From NCBI GenBank assembly GCA_950106755.1, contig OX467083.1, forward strand, positions 14,875,029 through 14,939,028: a stretch of 64,000 nucleotides of DNA, read 5' to 3'. Below are positions 1-11,590 of this stretch, one piece after another; positions within the stretch are counted from its first letter, which is position 1; the number at the start of each line of letters is the position of its first letter. Position numbers and translations under genes: made by a program. The DNA is from Climacium dendroides (Eukaryota > Streptophyta > Bryopsida > Hypnales > Climaciaceae). The notes under the pieces were generated by a model that did no database searches, was not told the origin of the DNA, and saw nothing but the letters and a program-made list of their open reading frames with translations.

Positions 1-660
1 AATTGCACTAAAAAAATGATAATATTTTTGCTTGTAATCAAATTTAGAAGGAATTTTAAAATTTTCCTTTCAAAATTTATAACAAAACATTGGTGATAGC
101 ATTGGTGAATCTAACCATGTGGATGGAATCTAAAACTCAAAGTCTACAACTTTTATTTGCATATGGATTCTAAAATATTCTTCAAAATAGTATTGTATGA
201 TGACTTTTCTCAAATTGTGATTTTTGGAGAAGACTCCAAATGTTTAGGTGATACTTCAAGAATAGATTGGATGGAATCTTCAAGGAAAGAATCCATGGTA
301 ATTTTGTTGTTAGGAAAAAAATGTAAAAAAATATGAAACCCTTTTGAAATCTATTTCTATAAACAGGGAAATATTTAACCACCATACATACTGCAGACAT
401 GCTGGATTGCTTAAATAAGTGAGCGGGAAGGGGTCAACTACCTTAGGTCAGTGAATTTTTTATTGGCAAATTGTCACTAGAAACCCCCTGCTTTTGGAGT
501 GTGGCTACTCTTACATTATAAAAAATGGGCAAAAATGTGGATGAAATCGCCAAAGTTCTCTAAAAAAATACTAGTGATAGCCAATATTTGGATGAAAGTA
601 ACTTATAATAGATAAATTATGGATGAGAAAATTAAAGTGCATGATTCTATCCATTTATTC
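1..660. other. AT-rich intergenic DNA, no gene seen
   Basis: Low-complexity AT-rich DNA with A and T runs. No reading frame shows recognisable protein similarity, and I see no RNA gene or clear terminal repeats. Confidence 0.6.
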
Positions 661-1500
661 CTTCCCTGGTTACATTCCACGGCGCCAGTCGCGCTACCAA
701 GGGAAAAGCTTAAAAAATACACTGCCTTAGATCCTGGACATGGGTGAGTCTTGCTTTCCTATTCTCGATTCTCAAATCTTCAGTTTCTGGGGTCAAACCA
801 AGAGAGCGATCCCCGTGTCCATAATTATCTTTCTACGCATGCGCGCCGGCAGATTCTGTGACAAGAGTTTCTCTCATGTTTTCACTTCGCAACTGACAAC
901 AGTTGCCAGTTCTTTACTTAACCTTCACTTGCCACACCCAAGCCCTGTTGGGCAGGCCGATTCTTCAGTGAATTTGAAAACATGTGACGTCCAAGGATTC
1001 GAAAGCTCTAGAACTGAAACTTCTCATTGCGGGTCCGTAGAACTCATCTTCAAGAGAACCACATAGGCTATGATTGAGGTGCAGTGATCAATCGCTTGTA
1101 AGAAAGGAGCATCAACCACTGAAAGTCTTTGACACTTGTGTAATTAACCCAAGGGCTCCTTGAGCTCTTAAGTGGTGCTGATTTTCCTCTATCGAAAGCC
1201 TCTCATTCTAGAGAGTGATTTTATGCTTGGTAAGCTTCACTCAAAATACATTGACAGAATTCCTGGAGCTCGTCACATTTCAGGAAGGAAGTATGATAAG
1301 TGTTCGAGACAGCAAGCTCTGGCTTAGTTGACGGTGTCCATGTGCGATGTTTCAATTGTGCTGTGCAGCACTTTGAAAGAATAGCTTTGCTTGTACAGAT
1401 GGAGAGGGTCTGGAACCAGAAATTAAAGCTCTGTCCTCAGCTCATCACCATTCTGAGTTGAAGGACCGGACAGGGTCCCGATCCCGTGTTTTTTGATATT
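661..1500. other. Higher-GC segment of unknown nature
   Basis: Composition changes here to mixed base use, similar to the transcribed parts of the three host genes further on. A 108-codon plus-strand frame (740-1066) has no motif I recognise. The segment could be an exon or untranslated end of a gene whose rest lies left of the window, or a gene relic. I cannot assign it. Confidence 0.3.
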
Positions 1501-1583
1501 GGTCTTTTATCACCAGCAACTCAAGAATGCATTTTCAAAATGGATTTGATAATGCTTGAGAGCTGGGAGGCTCAAGAGCATTA

Positions 1584-1816
1584 TGGGACATAATGTCAAG
1601 TCTAATACTTGTTGCAATATTGTTTCAATGCTTGAACAGTAGAGTACTAAAAACATGTTGTTTTCAGTACTGCAACAATACAATTTCAATGGAGGGTGTA
1701 CTCTATCCATTGAAAATATACTATTGCAGTATTGCAAGAGTATCTTTTTAGTACTATGCTGTTCAAGCATTGAAACAATATTGTTGCAATTGGGGGATAC
1801 TTTCCTAATGTATCCC
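1584..1816. mobile_element. Foldback MITE, possibly Harbinger-type
   Basis: The sequence folds on itself. The left arm (about 1611-1695), containing TTGCAATATTGTTTCAATGC, is mirrored by the right arm (about 1700-1787), which ends with the reverse complement of that motif. Outer ends read TGGGACATAA and, in reverse complement, GGGATACATT. TTA flanks both sides (1581-1583 and 1817-1819), which would fit a 3-bp target duplication of a Tourist/Harbinger MITE. There is no coding capacity. The right end directly abuts the next TTAA-bounded element. Confidence 0.5.
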
Positions 1817-1820
1817 TTAA

Positions 1821-2698
1821 CCCTTTAGTGACCGTGGTTGATTTGGGGGGCGGGCATAGTTTTTCAAGAAAATGAATTTTGTGGCCATTCTAAAGATGTA
1901 GTCTTAAATCAAACCGTACAAGGTGTTTTCATAAGGGAGATTCTTCAACCTAACAAAAAATCAAACTCATCCAACGGTACAAATTGCTATAAATAAAGTA
2001 AGAGGTCCATAAATCAACCTTTTTGAGGCTAAAATTGAATTTTGGGGAGTGAAACATCTTTAAATATATTTTAGTAAATTTTCCCCAAAAGACAAGTAGA
2101 ATAGGCATCTAACCCAAGTCGTTTCATATTTTTTCACACTTTGTGAAATTAGTTACAAATTTTTGAAGTTCACAAAAAATGGTCATCTGTGGTCATCAAA
2201 ACAAATATCCTTCTAAAATGTGCAGATTTGGTACATTGAAGAAAGTGAAATGTACCTCTAAATCATGTTTGCTTCTAGAGTCTTGTTGGAGTTTGAGTTG
2301 CTTTCTTTAATTCCCAAAAATCAATGACTTGAATGACCCTTTAGAATTTGCACTACATAAATACCAATGCATAAGTTTACTTTGGGCATTCATGAGATTA
2401 CAAAGCAACACTTATGCCTTGTCAAGACATCAAGTTACAAAAAATCTCACAATTTGGTTGATATTTTTTTGTATTTTTGTTAAACACTTCCCATTTGAAG
2501 GTCCAAGCCATTTGAGTTTGCAACCTCATAGCTAATTCATCAATGCTCCAATTCTCTTGAAATTGGTTTTGTTTGAAGCACACAAAGACATTCTAATTGC
2601 GTTCCTCTTTGAGATTTTTGTGATCAAATGTATTTTGAACAATATTAGACCGAGAGTCCAAAAATCAACCAAAAAGTGGTCGACCAGTCACTAAAGGG
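1821..2698. mobile_element. TTAA-flanked inverted-repeat element (piggyBac-like ends)
   Basis: Both ends carry a perfect 12-bp inverted repeat, CCCTTTAGTGAC (1821-1832 and reverse complement 2687-2698), and both are immediately flanked by TTAA (1817-1820 and 2699-2702). TTAA duplication with ends starting CCC is the signature of the piggyBac superfamily. Partial similarity between the ends continues inward for another 10-20 bp. The 878-bp interior has no transposase; the 68-codon frame inside is not recognisable. Interior sequence recurs, diverged and without these ends, at about 33.6-33.9 kb and 53.5-53.9 kb, so this is a dispersed family. Superfamily assignment rests only on ends and target site. 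Confidence 0.5.
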
Positions 2699-2702
2699 TT
2701 AA

Positions 2703-3254
2703 GGTAACTTTAACTACATCCATTGCAATCCCCAACCCAATTGTGAGTCCTACTATTGGTCCCAATTGTACCCTCTTACATTCTAATGTAGTGAAAACTA
2801 TAAAAGACTGACATTAGACATTACACAACTTCAAGGTGCCATGGAATTGGGTTGAAATTGAGTCATGGTTTTGTAACTACCATGTGGCAAAAGATTCATT
2901 CATTATCCCACAATTTGAAAGGACACTTTTGGATTACCATTGCACCCAGACGAGAATAGTCCCTCCCAGGGATAACAATGGAAAGCTATAGATTTTTGCT
3001 ATGATTTTTGCTGAAAAATGAGTTGAATAAAATACATGTGAAAAAACACTCTAATTTGTTGTTCTATTGCAACAAAACAATTGCAAGGGACCCGATCCAG
3101 GGACCACAATGGGTGTACTTACCTTTACCCCAAAGCTGATCCCTACCCTCTCATTCCACACACACACCACAAAAAAAAGAGCTCCGAACTTTTTATACAT
3201 GTTATCAAAATGAGGTTCCACGTTATCACAATGAGTTATAATTGAAAAAGGAGG
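2703..3254. other. Intergenic DNA downstream of the dioxygenase
   Basis: This is the presumed 3' untranslated and downstream region of the minus-strand dioxygenase gene, with no other reading frame or element recognised. A clear polyadenylation signal was not identified. Confidence 0.4.
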
Positions 3255-6200
3255 TCAGTGGGGTGCCTCTGCCTCTGTTTGAATTTCCAGGAACTTCAAA
3301 CCATCCACGGGCACTTCCCGACTCATCACATGCTGTCTGTATTCGTTCACAATGATGGGCCGGTACTTGAGAGGCCGCTCTTTGGTGACCAGTTGTGGTG
3401 GCACTCCGAGCGGCACCGTGTTGTCTAGTCCGTAGAAGTAGACGGTAGAGTATCGAGATCTGGTTGGGTTTACAGCCACTCGGTGAGCTGGACTGTGCAG
3501 AATGCCGTTGGTGACAACCTTCACCAAAAACAAAAAACAAAAAACAACAACAACAAAAATTCGTGACCACTTCAATAGAAAATCGCATAACATACTTGAC
3601 AGGATCGGAGCTGCAAAAATGATCGATACCCTGAGTTCTGAAACTGCTAATATAATTTCACGAGGAATCAGTTGATCCAATTCTCTGACTCAATCTAGCC
3701 CCAGTCCTCTCACATCTTGAGTTTAGGGTTTAGAAGTGTTGGAACGAACTACAAAAGGCCATTGCGGTTAATACTGTTAACTACCGAATCGAAAAAATGG
3801 TGATTAGTACCATTAACGGCTAGAATCGAATCTTACCCTCGAATCATTCCTCTCTCACGAAAATATTGTTTTTTTAAAAGGAACGCAAAAGATTTATGAT
3901 TGTCTTCTTCATTGCAATGAAAGAAGGACAGTCTTAGGAAAGACTCGATCAACACAAAAGGAATTGAAAACTCTGGTGAAATCCTGGCTCGACGATTTGA
4001 ATTATCAATTGTTTCTCTCAGGAGTAGCATGGTTGGTACTAAAAATGACATGATTGTTTTAGTTCCATTTCAATGTTTTCTAGAACTGGAAAGACACTTA
4101 GACTTCGATTATTGATGAGATAAAACGACATTACTATCGAAACGTATAATGATTAATGAGATAACACTAAAATTTCATTGTTCAAGTGCCACACAGTTCA
4201 ATGGTTTTCTTAGTACCAAAATGACACGGATTCAAATGGTGGAAGGATTGATACTGAAATAGTCTATTGATGTATAATCAGTGGACAGGGACTTTTGTGA
4301 TGCAGACCGATCGAGGAGCTGAGGTGACAGACCTGGAACGTGTCGCCGAGGTTGCAGACGAAGGTGGAATCATCCGGACGGATGCCAATCCATTTCCCAT
4401 CCTTGAGCACTTGCAAGCCGCCGACCTCGTCTTGGTAGAGGATGGCCAGCATTTGCGGGTCCGTGTGGGCCGGGATGCCGATCACCTTGGTCGGGTCCGG
4501 GCAGGGCGGGTAGTGGTTCACCCGCGAGTTGCAGATGGCATTGGGCGTCTCCAGCTTCGTGTAAGTGTCCGGGCTCAGGCCCAGGCTCTCACTCAAGCAT
4601 TCCACCATAAGCCGGGATAGCTCCCGCATTCTGCTGAAGTAGCTCGTGAAATCCTCCCTAAGCATAAGCATGCATGGGTCACAGTTTTGGAAGTCAGGTA
4701 ACGTAATTGAGATTTGAGGGAGGGATATGAACTGATCACTCTGATGGTGGATGGAAAATGGAAGTCAGGACACGCCGGTCACACGTTGCATGGCTCAAAA
4801 ACTAGAAGAGGAACACAAGAATGTCTAGCTTCACAGGAGCCACTCAAAAGGGCTACTAAACATGAGGCCCAAGATTTCATGGTTTCAAATGACTAAATTG
4901 GTTGTGGAAAATGGAATTCAGACTGGGTCAAATTTCATATCACCAATATGGCAGTGAAGGACATTGCACATGTTGGTCCAAAAAGGGCTAATAAAACATA
5001 AGAACCCAAGATTTCATGGTTTTCGATGACCAATTTCATGGAACATATTTTGAAAGACATAATTCTGTACTTGAGTAGTTGAAAGCAATGTCAACTGCGA
5101 GATTTTCAGAGCAAAGTCAGGGACAATCAAGCGAAATTGAAGCTCGGACATACCCTCACATGTGAAGACAACGGCTCATTAACTGGAGGAGCTTTCAATT
5201 GATCAGATTGACAAAACAATTTGGGTCCGGTTCATGTGTTAGGGATCCCTTTTCAATTCCAATTCAAAAGGTGCTCCACAAGGGAGATTCTCTAGAATGG
5301 TTAAGTAATTCAGAAAGGGCCAAGTGTCACAAGAATTAGGAAAGGAAATTCCTCATAATTATCCGTCCAAAAACAAAAACAAAAGAAAAATAACAAAAGA
5401 AAGTCCCCATATGACCCACTCAAAAGTGCAATTAAAAAATGAGTACCGATTGGGGTTCAGTGCAAAATATGATTCATGCGATTCAGAGATGAGGATCCTA
5501 ATCTTGTAACGTGATTGCATTTGATGACTTGAAGAGCTGTAATAGACAGCGTGGGATTGCTTACATGAATTCCTGAGCAAACTCGGGGTCCTCGGACCAG
5601 ACGAGTGTCACCAAGTTGCGGATTGTCTCCTCTTGAACCTGCAACGTAATAAAGCCCATCAACAAATTATCTCAGTTTCAGGAAAACGTAGCCAACAATT
5701 CTCCAAAAATCATGATTGGAAAACATCTTTACAACGACCTTAAACCAATCTAAAACTAGATCGTTTATAATCTAGTGCCTATGGAAAAGGCACCAACTCC
5801 AATTCAAAAAGTTGTAACTCATTCAATAAATCTCCAAAAATCATCTATTAACTTTCAACGCGGCTTCTTCTTCTCTTGCCTTCCATCTAAAAATTGCACC
5901 TTATTTCTTCATCCACCCAGTCTCAGCACTTCTTATTTCTGCGGTTTCAACTTGCACCTTTCCATTGTTGCTTAATGAATCTAGAGCACCAAAAGATCAA
6001 AGAACTGGCCTACTTTTGCAGCTATTTATTCCAAAGTCAAGTATGCAATCAGGGTCAGACGAGCCCACATGCAAACATGACGATGGACTGGCAGTGGAGA
6101 AATAAATAAATCTAACATGAACCACTCCTGCCTCTGCAAACAAAACTTGAGCACAGTTTGGATTCCTTTTCCTTGGCTTATAGTTCATCGGTTCATCATT

Positions 6201-7923
6201 ACAAGGGGGCTCACGTACGCAGCTCCTCAAGAATGTTACGAAACACAATCCACTGAACTGACGTGGGAAAATCAATATGAGCAAACCAAGGGATCGTAAG
6301 TAACCAATGGAAGTACTAAGCTAAGGGAGCTCACTTTCAATTGCAGTGACTCCATCCACCATCGCGTCTGCCATCCAACAGGAGATCCCCCTATATAGCC
6401 AAACGCGACGTTCGCCGCTTTCACCATCAATTTCTTCTCCATGGACAAATCGAAAAACTTCTTCACATTCCGCTCACATTTCTTCACCTGACACCCATCA
6501 TTCGCAACCACCCATCGTTACAAGGGGAAGCGTTCATACTCAGACCAAAGCACTGTAATCGAAGTGTTATTAAGCTTGTAACAGCCCTCGAGATGGATGT
6601 TGCTCTTACGGGTGGAGATTCCCTTTGGACGTACAATTCCATGACCATGACATGGACTCTGCAGGCTTGGGAAGTGAAGGACCTGGAGTGGATACGTCGA
6701 GAATTCCAGATAAAAGGCTCCTAAACTGCGGTTTGCTATCTAGTTTCGCATTTCCACTCGTCGTTTTCAACGTCCTGGGATTCTCGAGCTACAACCTCAA
6801 ACGCCGTTGCAAAAAGTTGCAAAAAACACGATCATATTGAAGCTGAGCTCGCGAAGAATGCGACAACATTATCGAACTTACGCCGATGCTGATGCTGTTG
6901 CCTCTTACGGGTGGAGGTCCCGTTTGGATGTACAATTCTATGACAATGAAAGCTTTGGATGGACCTGGACTGGATACGTCGAAAATTCCAGATCCAAGGC
7001 TCCTAAACTGCATTTCGCTATCTAATCTTATGGGGAATTTCGTTAAAATGGCAGCATTCCATGTGCCATTTTCAGACTGCCCGCTCTGAATTGTAGAAGT
7101 GACATCTAGGATAAGTCTAGTTTTCAGGAATCTTGGACTTTTATAGATTTAAGAAATCTATGACTACTATAGATTTTAGACCACACGATCTGAATTGTAA
7201 AAAGTGGTATTTATCATATATGTAGATTTCACACATCTAGGAATGGTATAGACTTCAGACATCTAAGATGTTTGTACACTTCAGACTGCCTGCTCTAAAT
7301 TGTAAAAACTGCCAAAGTAGCGGGAATTTTCCCATTTTAACCGAATTGCCCATCTTGCGTTTTTCTCTCGTCTTTTCAACATCCTAGGGTTCTTGGGCTA
7401 CAACCTCACATGTAGAACTAAAACTCTGCAGGGAAAACCGTCAGATTGGAGCTGAGATCGCTAAGAATGTTAAACCATTGTCGAACATTCTCGAACATGC
7501 GCTCGCAAACATTAGCATGAATTCTCGTTTTAGAACCACGAGATTTGAGATATTACAATGTTCAGATTAGCTTGAAATATGTACCACTTCCAACGGGATG
7601 CCGTGGTTTCGGATCTTGAAGAACCCCCACGTCTTGGCCGCGTCGAACATCAAGGCCCGATTGGTCTCCCGAGCTTGCTTGTCCGATCCAATCAAGGCGC
7701 CAACGTCGACCACGGTAAGCGCTTCGTCTCGCTCAAACACGTTGTGCGGCACAGTGGGCTGCTCGGCCGCGGAAAGCTCGAAGTCGTCCACCGTCATCTT
7801 CCCTTCCCACAAGGCTTGCATTGAGTACACCGGCGTCGTCACAACTTCCTCGGCCACTTTCGCATCATCATGGCTATGCCTATCGCGATCCCCTTCACCG
7901 TGAATCTCCTTCGTCGCCCCCAT
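3255..7923 (-). CDS. 2-oxoglutarate/Fe(II)-dependent dioxygenase, gibberellin-oxidase-like
   Basis: A five-exon gene: 7923-7585, 6487-6335, 5638-5565, 4657-4333 and 3518-3255. All introns are GT-AG and all phases join to give 384 residues, the usual size of plant gibberellin oxidases and related dioxygenases. The N-terminal DIOX_N part carries WGFFKIRNHGIP near residue 100. The jelly-roll catalytic part (about 230-340) has NHYPPCPDP, the iron ligands H253 and D255 (in PAHTDPQM) and H309 (in AHRVAVNP), and the co-substrate pair R319-x-S321 (RYS). LGDTFQ precedes VVTNG as in the family. Such enzymes couple oxidative decarboxylation of 2-oxoglutarate to hydroxylation or desaturation of a small molecule in the cytosol. 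Substrate is inferred only: the WWMESLQL block sits where GA 2- and 3-oxidases have GWVEYLLL. The start is the only in-frame ATG before the conserved domain (MGATKE). Five exons is more than most seed-plant GA oxidases have. Confidence 0.88.
6590..7510. repeat. Diverged tandem duplication in intron 1 of the dioxygenase gene
   Basis: Two copies of a roughly 300-bp unit lie head to tail. Copy A runs from about 6590 to 6890. Copy B runs from about 6893 and resumes at 7357-7510 after an inserted MITE. Shared landmarks are CTCTTACGGGTGGAG, GGATACGTCGA, CTCCTAAACTGC, GGCTACAACCTCA-type blocks and a GAGCTGAGMTCGC block. Short open frames run through each copy, but neither resembles a known protein. 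Confidence 0.65.
7030..7353. mobile_element. MITE inserted in the intron 1 repeat
   Basis: Ends are inverted repeats: ATGGGGAATTTCGTTAAAAT on the left, with the matching reverse complement ending CGAATTGCCCAT on the right (about 19 of 22 positions agree). CTT flanks both sides (7027-7029 and 7354-7356), a possible 3-bp target duplication. The interior holds two copies of a TCAGACTGCC-CTCT-AATTGTA block. The insertion interrupts copy B of the tandem repeat, so it is younger than that duplication. No coding capacity. Confidence 0.6.
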
Positions 7924-8831
7924 AACTCGTCCTCAGTCTCACACCAACAAGAAAAAAATGCCGCAAACACAAAGCTCCAGGGCAACTGACTTCACTTGCA
8001 ATTGAGCAAAGGAAGAATCCCCAGATTTCGTGAAGCACACTGCACTAACAACCAATCTATTTGGCTATACTAGCTGAAGAATTCCAAACTGGCTACAGAA
8101 ATCGGTAAATGCTTTGAAAATAAAAGTAGGACAATATGCTGATATTTCAAATGGACGACGGATATGACTGAGGGAATGCTTGATTTTGGGTTGCCTGGTC
8201 GTCCAGAGGTGGGTGTTCCTGGAAGAGACTATTTTGGGGAGCATTGACGTCACTAGCCTCCAGCACATGCCGGCGGCTTTCGGAGCCATCTGGAGCCGCT
8301 TCCCTGGATGAAACTCGTTGCCAGGAGCTGCTCCTAGCCGCACTTGGAGCCGTCACTGTTCACTAAATTGTGCACGCACAGTTTTCACCTTCAGTACCTG
8401 CTCGCCACCTTGCTGGGATCTCACTGGAAAACTATTTCATCCTCAGGAGCTGGCTCCCGCCCGCGGCCACATGTGCGCGGCGCTAGCGAGAGGAGCTCAC
8501 TGCCAAACTGAATAGCAAAACGAAAGGGATCATGCTAATAACAGTCAGTCCTCTTGGGACCGTGCCCTTGCAGACAACTGAAGTTTCACTCCTCCTCAGG
8601 CCCAGTACTGTACTGTACAGTACAATCCGGAATTTGCAGTGCATAGTGCGATACTTTCTTTTTATTAACAAATGATACGGAATTTCATTGCAAAGCCGGG
8701 GGGCAAGGTAACGTACGTACAAAGCCACCATGTAGCCACAAGTGGCCTGGTGGAAGCTAATGCAACGGCGTCGCTTGTTTCCTGGGAAGCTCTTCGTGGT
8801 GAATTGGGTCACTGACGCTCTGATCCCGTCA
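7924..8831 (-). promoter_or_regulatory. Upstream region of the dioxygenase gene
   Basis: This is about 0.9 kb between the dioxygenase start codon and the next MITE, moderately GC-rich from 8200 to 8500, and presumably contains the 5' untranslated leader and promoter. A 14-bp palindrome GTACTGTACAGTAC lies near 8605-8625. No TATA box or other element could be fixed with confidence, and no reading frame is recognisable. Confidence 0.35.
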
Positions 8832-9189
8832 GAGCACCACCACCCGTCCTCAAAAACGGATGGCCTCTTAAGAGAGGCCTCCAAATCCGCCCCACCCGTC
8901 CTCCAAAACGGATGACCTCTTAAGAGGCGCCTCTTGGAAATGAACTTTGGTCTCCATATGACAGGTGGTTTTGGAGACCTCAACTCGGCCTTCAAAACAA
9001 GAAAAGACAAGTCGCGCGTTGCTCTCCGTGATTCTAGCAAGTAGTTCACGCTGAGTTATCGTACTGTGGTTGAAAGTCATATGGCCTTTTAAGAGGCCAT
9101 GGGTGGGGCAAGCCCGAGAGCTGGCTGCCAAACACGACCAAGCCCGAGGTCGAGGCCGCCTGCAAAATGCAGGACGGGTGGCCTTGCAC
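8832..9189. mobile_element. Tourist-like MITE, copy 1
   Basis: Left end GAGCACCACCACCCGTCC pairs with the right end (reverse complement GTGCAAGGCCACCCGTCC). TCA flanks both sides (8829-8831 and 9190-9192). Internally, the palindromic motif GGCCTCTTAAGAGGCC occurs near both ends. The interior is an inverted, diverged copy of the element at 45609-46000, including blocks around AACTTTGGTCTCCATATGA and TGCTCTCCGTGATTCTAGC. Frames crossing it encode nothing recognisable. Confidence 0.6.
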
Positions 9190-9480
9190 TCAGCAATCAG
9201 AATCTCGCACATCTCGAACAAAGTATCTTCATCGTCATCACTGGTATGTCTGGAACAACTGATCGAAGGACTCTGATGAATTTGGGGCAATCGATCCTGG
9301 GGCGACTTGATGCTGTCACAGTGGTGTCCATCGAAAGCACAAACAAGCCAAGTCAGTGCCGTGGGAATCTCATACACCAAGCCTCCCCGAATGAATCGCC
9401 TTCAAACTGGTACTGTAGCGGAGGTCGGGGCTTAATCGACCCAATCCTCGTGGGCCTTATCCAAATGTGAGGTAAGTACA
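9190..9480. other. Unassigned mixed-composition segment
   Basis: The base composition is gene-like. The minus strand keeps an open frame through most of it, rich in acidic residues (SDDDEDTLFEMCEIL near 9200-9240). I do not recognise a family, and no splice partners were found. It may be a relic exon. Confidence 0.25.
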
Positions 9481-11206
9481 AACATTACGTTTTGAAAACA
9501 ACGATGGTATGATGGTTGCGACCTTGTAAATTTCATGCGTCTGTCGCTCGCCAATCATTTGTTGGTGAATGATTCATACACAATTACACATAGTTACGCA
9601 GTTGTTCCTTGCTCGTTGTGTTCATGATGGACACTGAAGAACATCCTGAAGCGGCGGGTGACACGATCCACAACAGACACGATGTAAGATCAAGAGGGTG
9701 GACACTAGTTGCACGCCTTTTGGAAGGTTCCTTGGTGTTTTAGCAATGGGGTCAAACAGAAACAATCATAAAAGGAAACAATTCTTATCTTAGATAAAGA
9801 GAAACAATCCATGCCTGGAATGGAGGTCTTGAAGTGACAAAATAAGGTTGTTGTCCATCACCAAGGGGTAGTCTCTAATGCGCTCCTACAGTTGCAAATG
9901 TAATGGAGGAGTGTCATTGCTCTACATCCATGTCGAAGAAATGCTATATATGTTTTCTGTGCAACTTGGCACCACCATTTTTCAATCCTCAACCAAATTA
10001 GCATGTTTTCTTTGTAGGAATAAAGAGACCTTGTTTCTCCTATTTTGATCGCAAAGGTCATGAAAGTTTGACTTGCCCACTACCTAATTCCAAGCCTTGC
10101 AAACAAACCACATTTAGTACAAATCAAGGAATCGTAGGAAGGAGAGTAGATGCTCTATGATCTCCATCAAAAGATTGCTCCAAACCACTTCATCAGACAT
10201 TCTTTGAATTCATGATATGGTAACATGCACCATATAAAATCTATCAGACATCAATTGTATTAATGGATGTTTCTGAAGTCACCCTTTTTGATAAATTGTT
10301 AATCATCTTTTCAAAAAATAGAAGAACAAATCTAAAGATAGACCCCCATAGTTAGTCATTTCTTTTTTAGCAGTGAAATAACAACTTAAAATGTAAGTTT
10401 TGTATATTTAAAGCAAGATTTAAAGATTTTGTAAATTAAAAAAAACAAAATATAAAAGCCAACTAGAAATTGTACTGGTGTCCCCAAATAGCATAAGTAT
10501 ATCACATTAGTACAATTTAATCCATACAAATACATTAATGGACAATTATAGAAGGTACTGCCTTGATTCATTGACTTTCACCTTGGCACATTAGTAAGGT
10601 TGTCATGAGTTCAAACCCAAGTGTTGGTTGGGTGCTTACTACCATAGCCCATCCAACTACAATAGAGGTGTAATAGCTACCTTGTCATCTCGCTTGTCAT
10701 CATATGGGGATATAAGAATTTCTCAAGAGAAGGAACATGCCAATTCTTTATTATGCATTAGGGTCTACCTCCTAACCGAGGCATCAAGGATAGAATTTGC
10801 CATCTAAGTCCATAAGGCTTAAATAATTGAGTCATTCCCAATAGACACTTCATTCATTAAAGACCACAATTGTACAACCATACAATCATTCTTCTTCTTC
10901 TTCATAATAAATTGCAATCCTCCAACTCCATAGAAATCACATCAACATAGAAACATAGAAGCTTGATAAGATGCAACTTTCTTATTTCAAACAGACAACA
11001 TACAATCACACTAATGTACAAACATAGAAGCTTCAAAACAAACAAAACATTTGTGTAAAATGTACAAAGGTTGTAAAAGGTAGGAATGCCAAGTTGTTTA
11101 CGTGTTGAATTTATATAGATGAGTGCATCTCCAAAATCCAAATACAATAGACCTTATAGTCTACAAAGTACATCATTGACAAATGTATGTTCTAAATATT
11201 CATTCC
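9481..11206. other. AT-rich intergenic DNA, no gene seen
   Basis: No convincing gene. A sequence GAGTTCAAACCC at about 10608 resembles a tRNA B box but lacks a well-spaced A box. Confidence 0.5.
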
Positions 11207-11590
11207 CAAGGGGTGCACTTAGTTCTACTACAACAAACCACATGCAAACAAATCGTTTCTAATAAACTATAGTTTTAACTTCAAATTTTGAGTATTGTTT
11301 ACTAATGATTATAGGATTCTACTCCCAAAATTTCAAACTCAAATAAAATATGGAATGATTTTTAGAAGAGGTTAAAAATGCACTAAAATGGCATGTTTTT
11401 TTAACTCAAACATTTTTAGAGAACACATTTAGATGATCATTGCATCAATATTCAACTCAAAATGAGCTTTCAATAGAGATTTATTTTTAGAATTTTTTTG
11501 TTCATTTATTAGATAGTTTTTTCTTATATAATATAGGGGTGTGAAAGTTATTTTTCAGTTCTACAATATATCTCTCTATTTCAAAAATTT
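11207..11590 (+). repeat. Dispersed direct repeat, copy 1
   Basis: Starts AAGGGGTGCACTTAGTTCTA and is repeated in the same orientation at 23236-23525 with roughly 90 percent identity by eye. Copy 2 lacks about 75 bp present here (around 11440-11510). Neither copy has a clear TG...CA boundary, so I do not call it an LTR. Confidence 0.7.

Noticed and set aside
4267..4620. Plus-strand open frame of 117 codons
   Set aside because: It is antisense to exon 4 of the dioxygenase; its openness reflects the GC-rich codons of the real gene.
10560..10680. Possible SINE or tRNA relic with GAGTTCAAACCC
   Set aside because: No properly spaced A box and no terminal features, so a chance B-box match is as likely.
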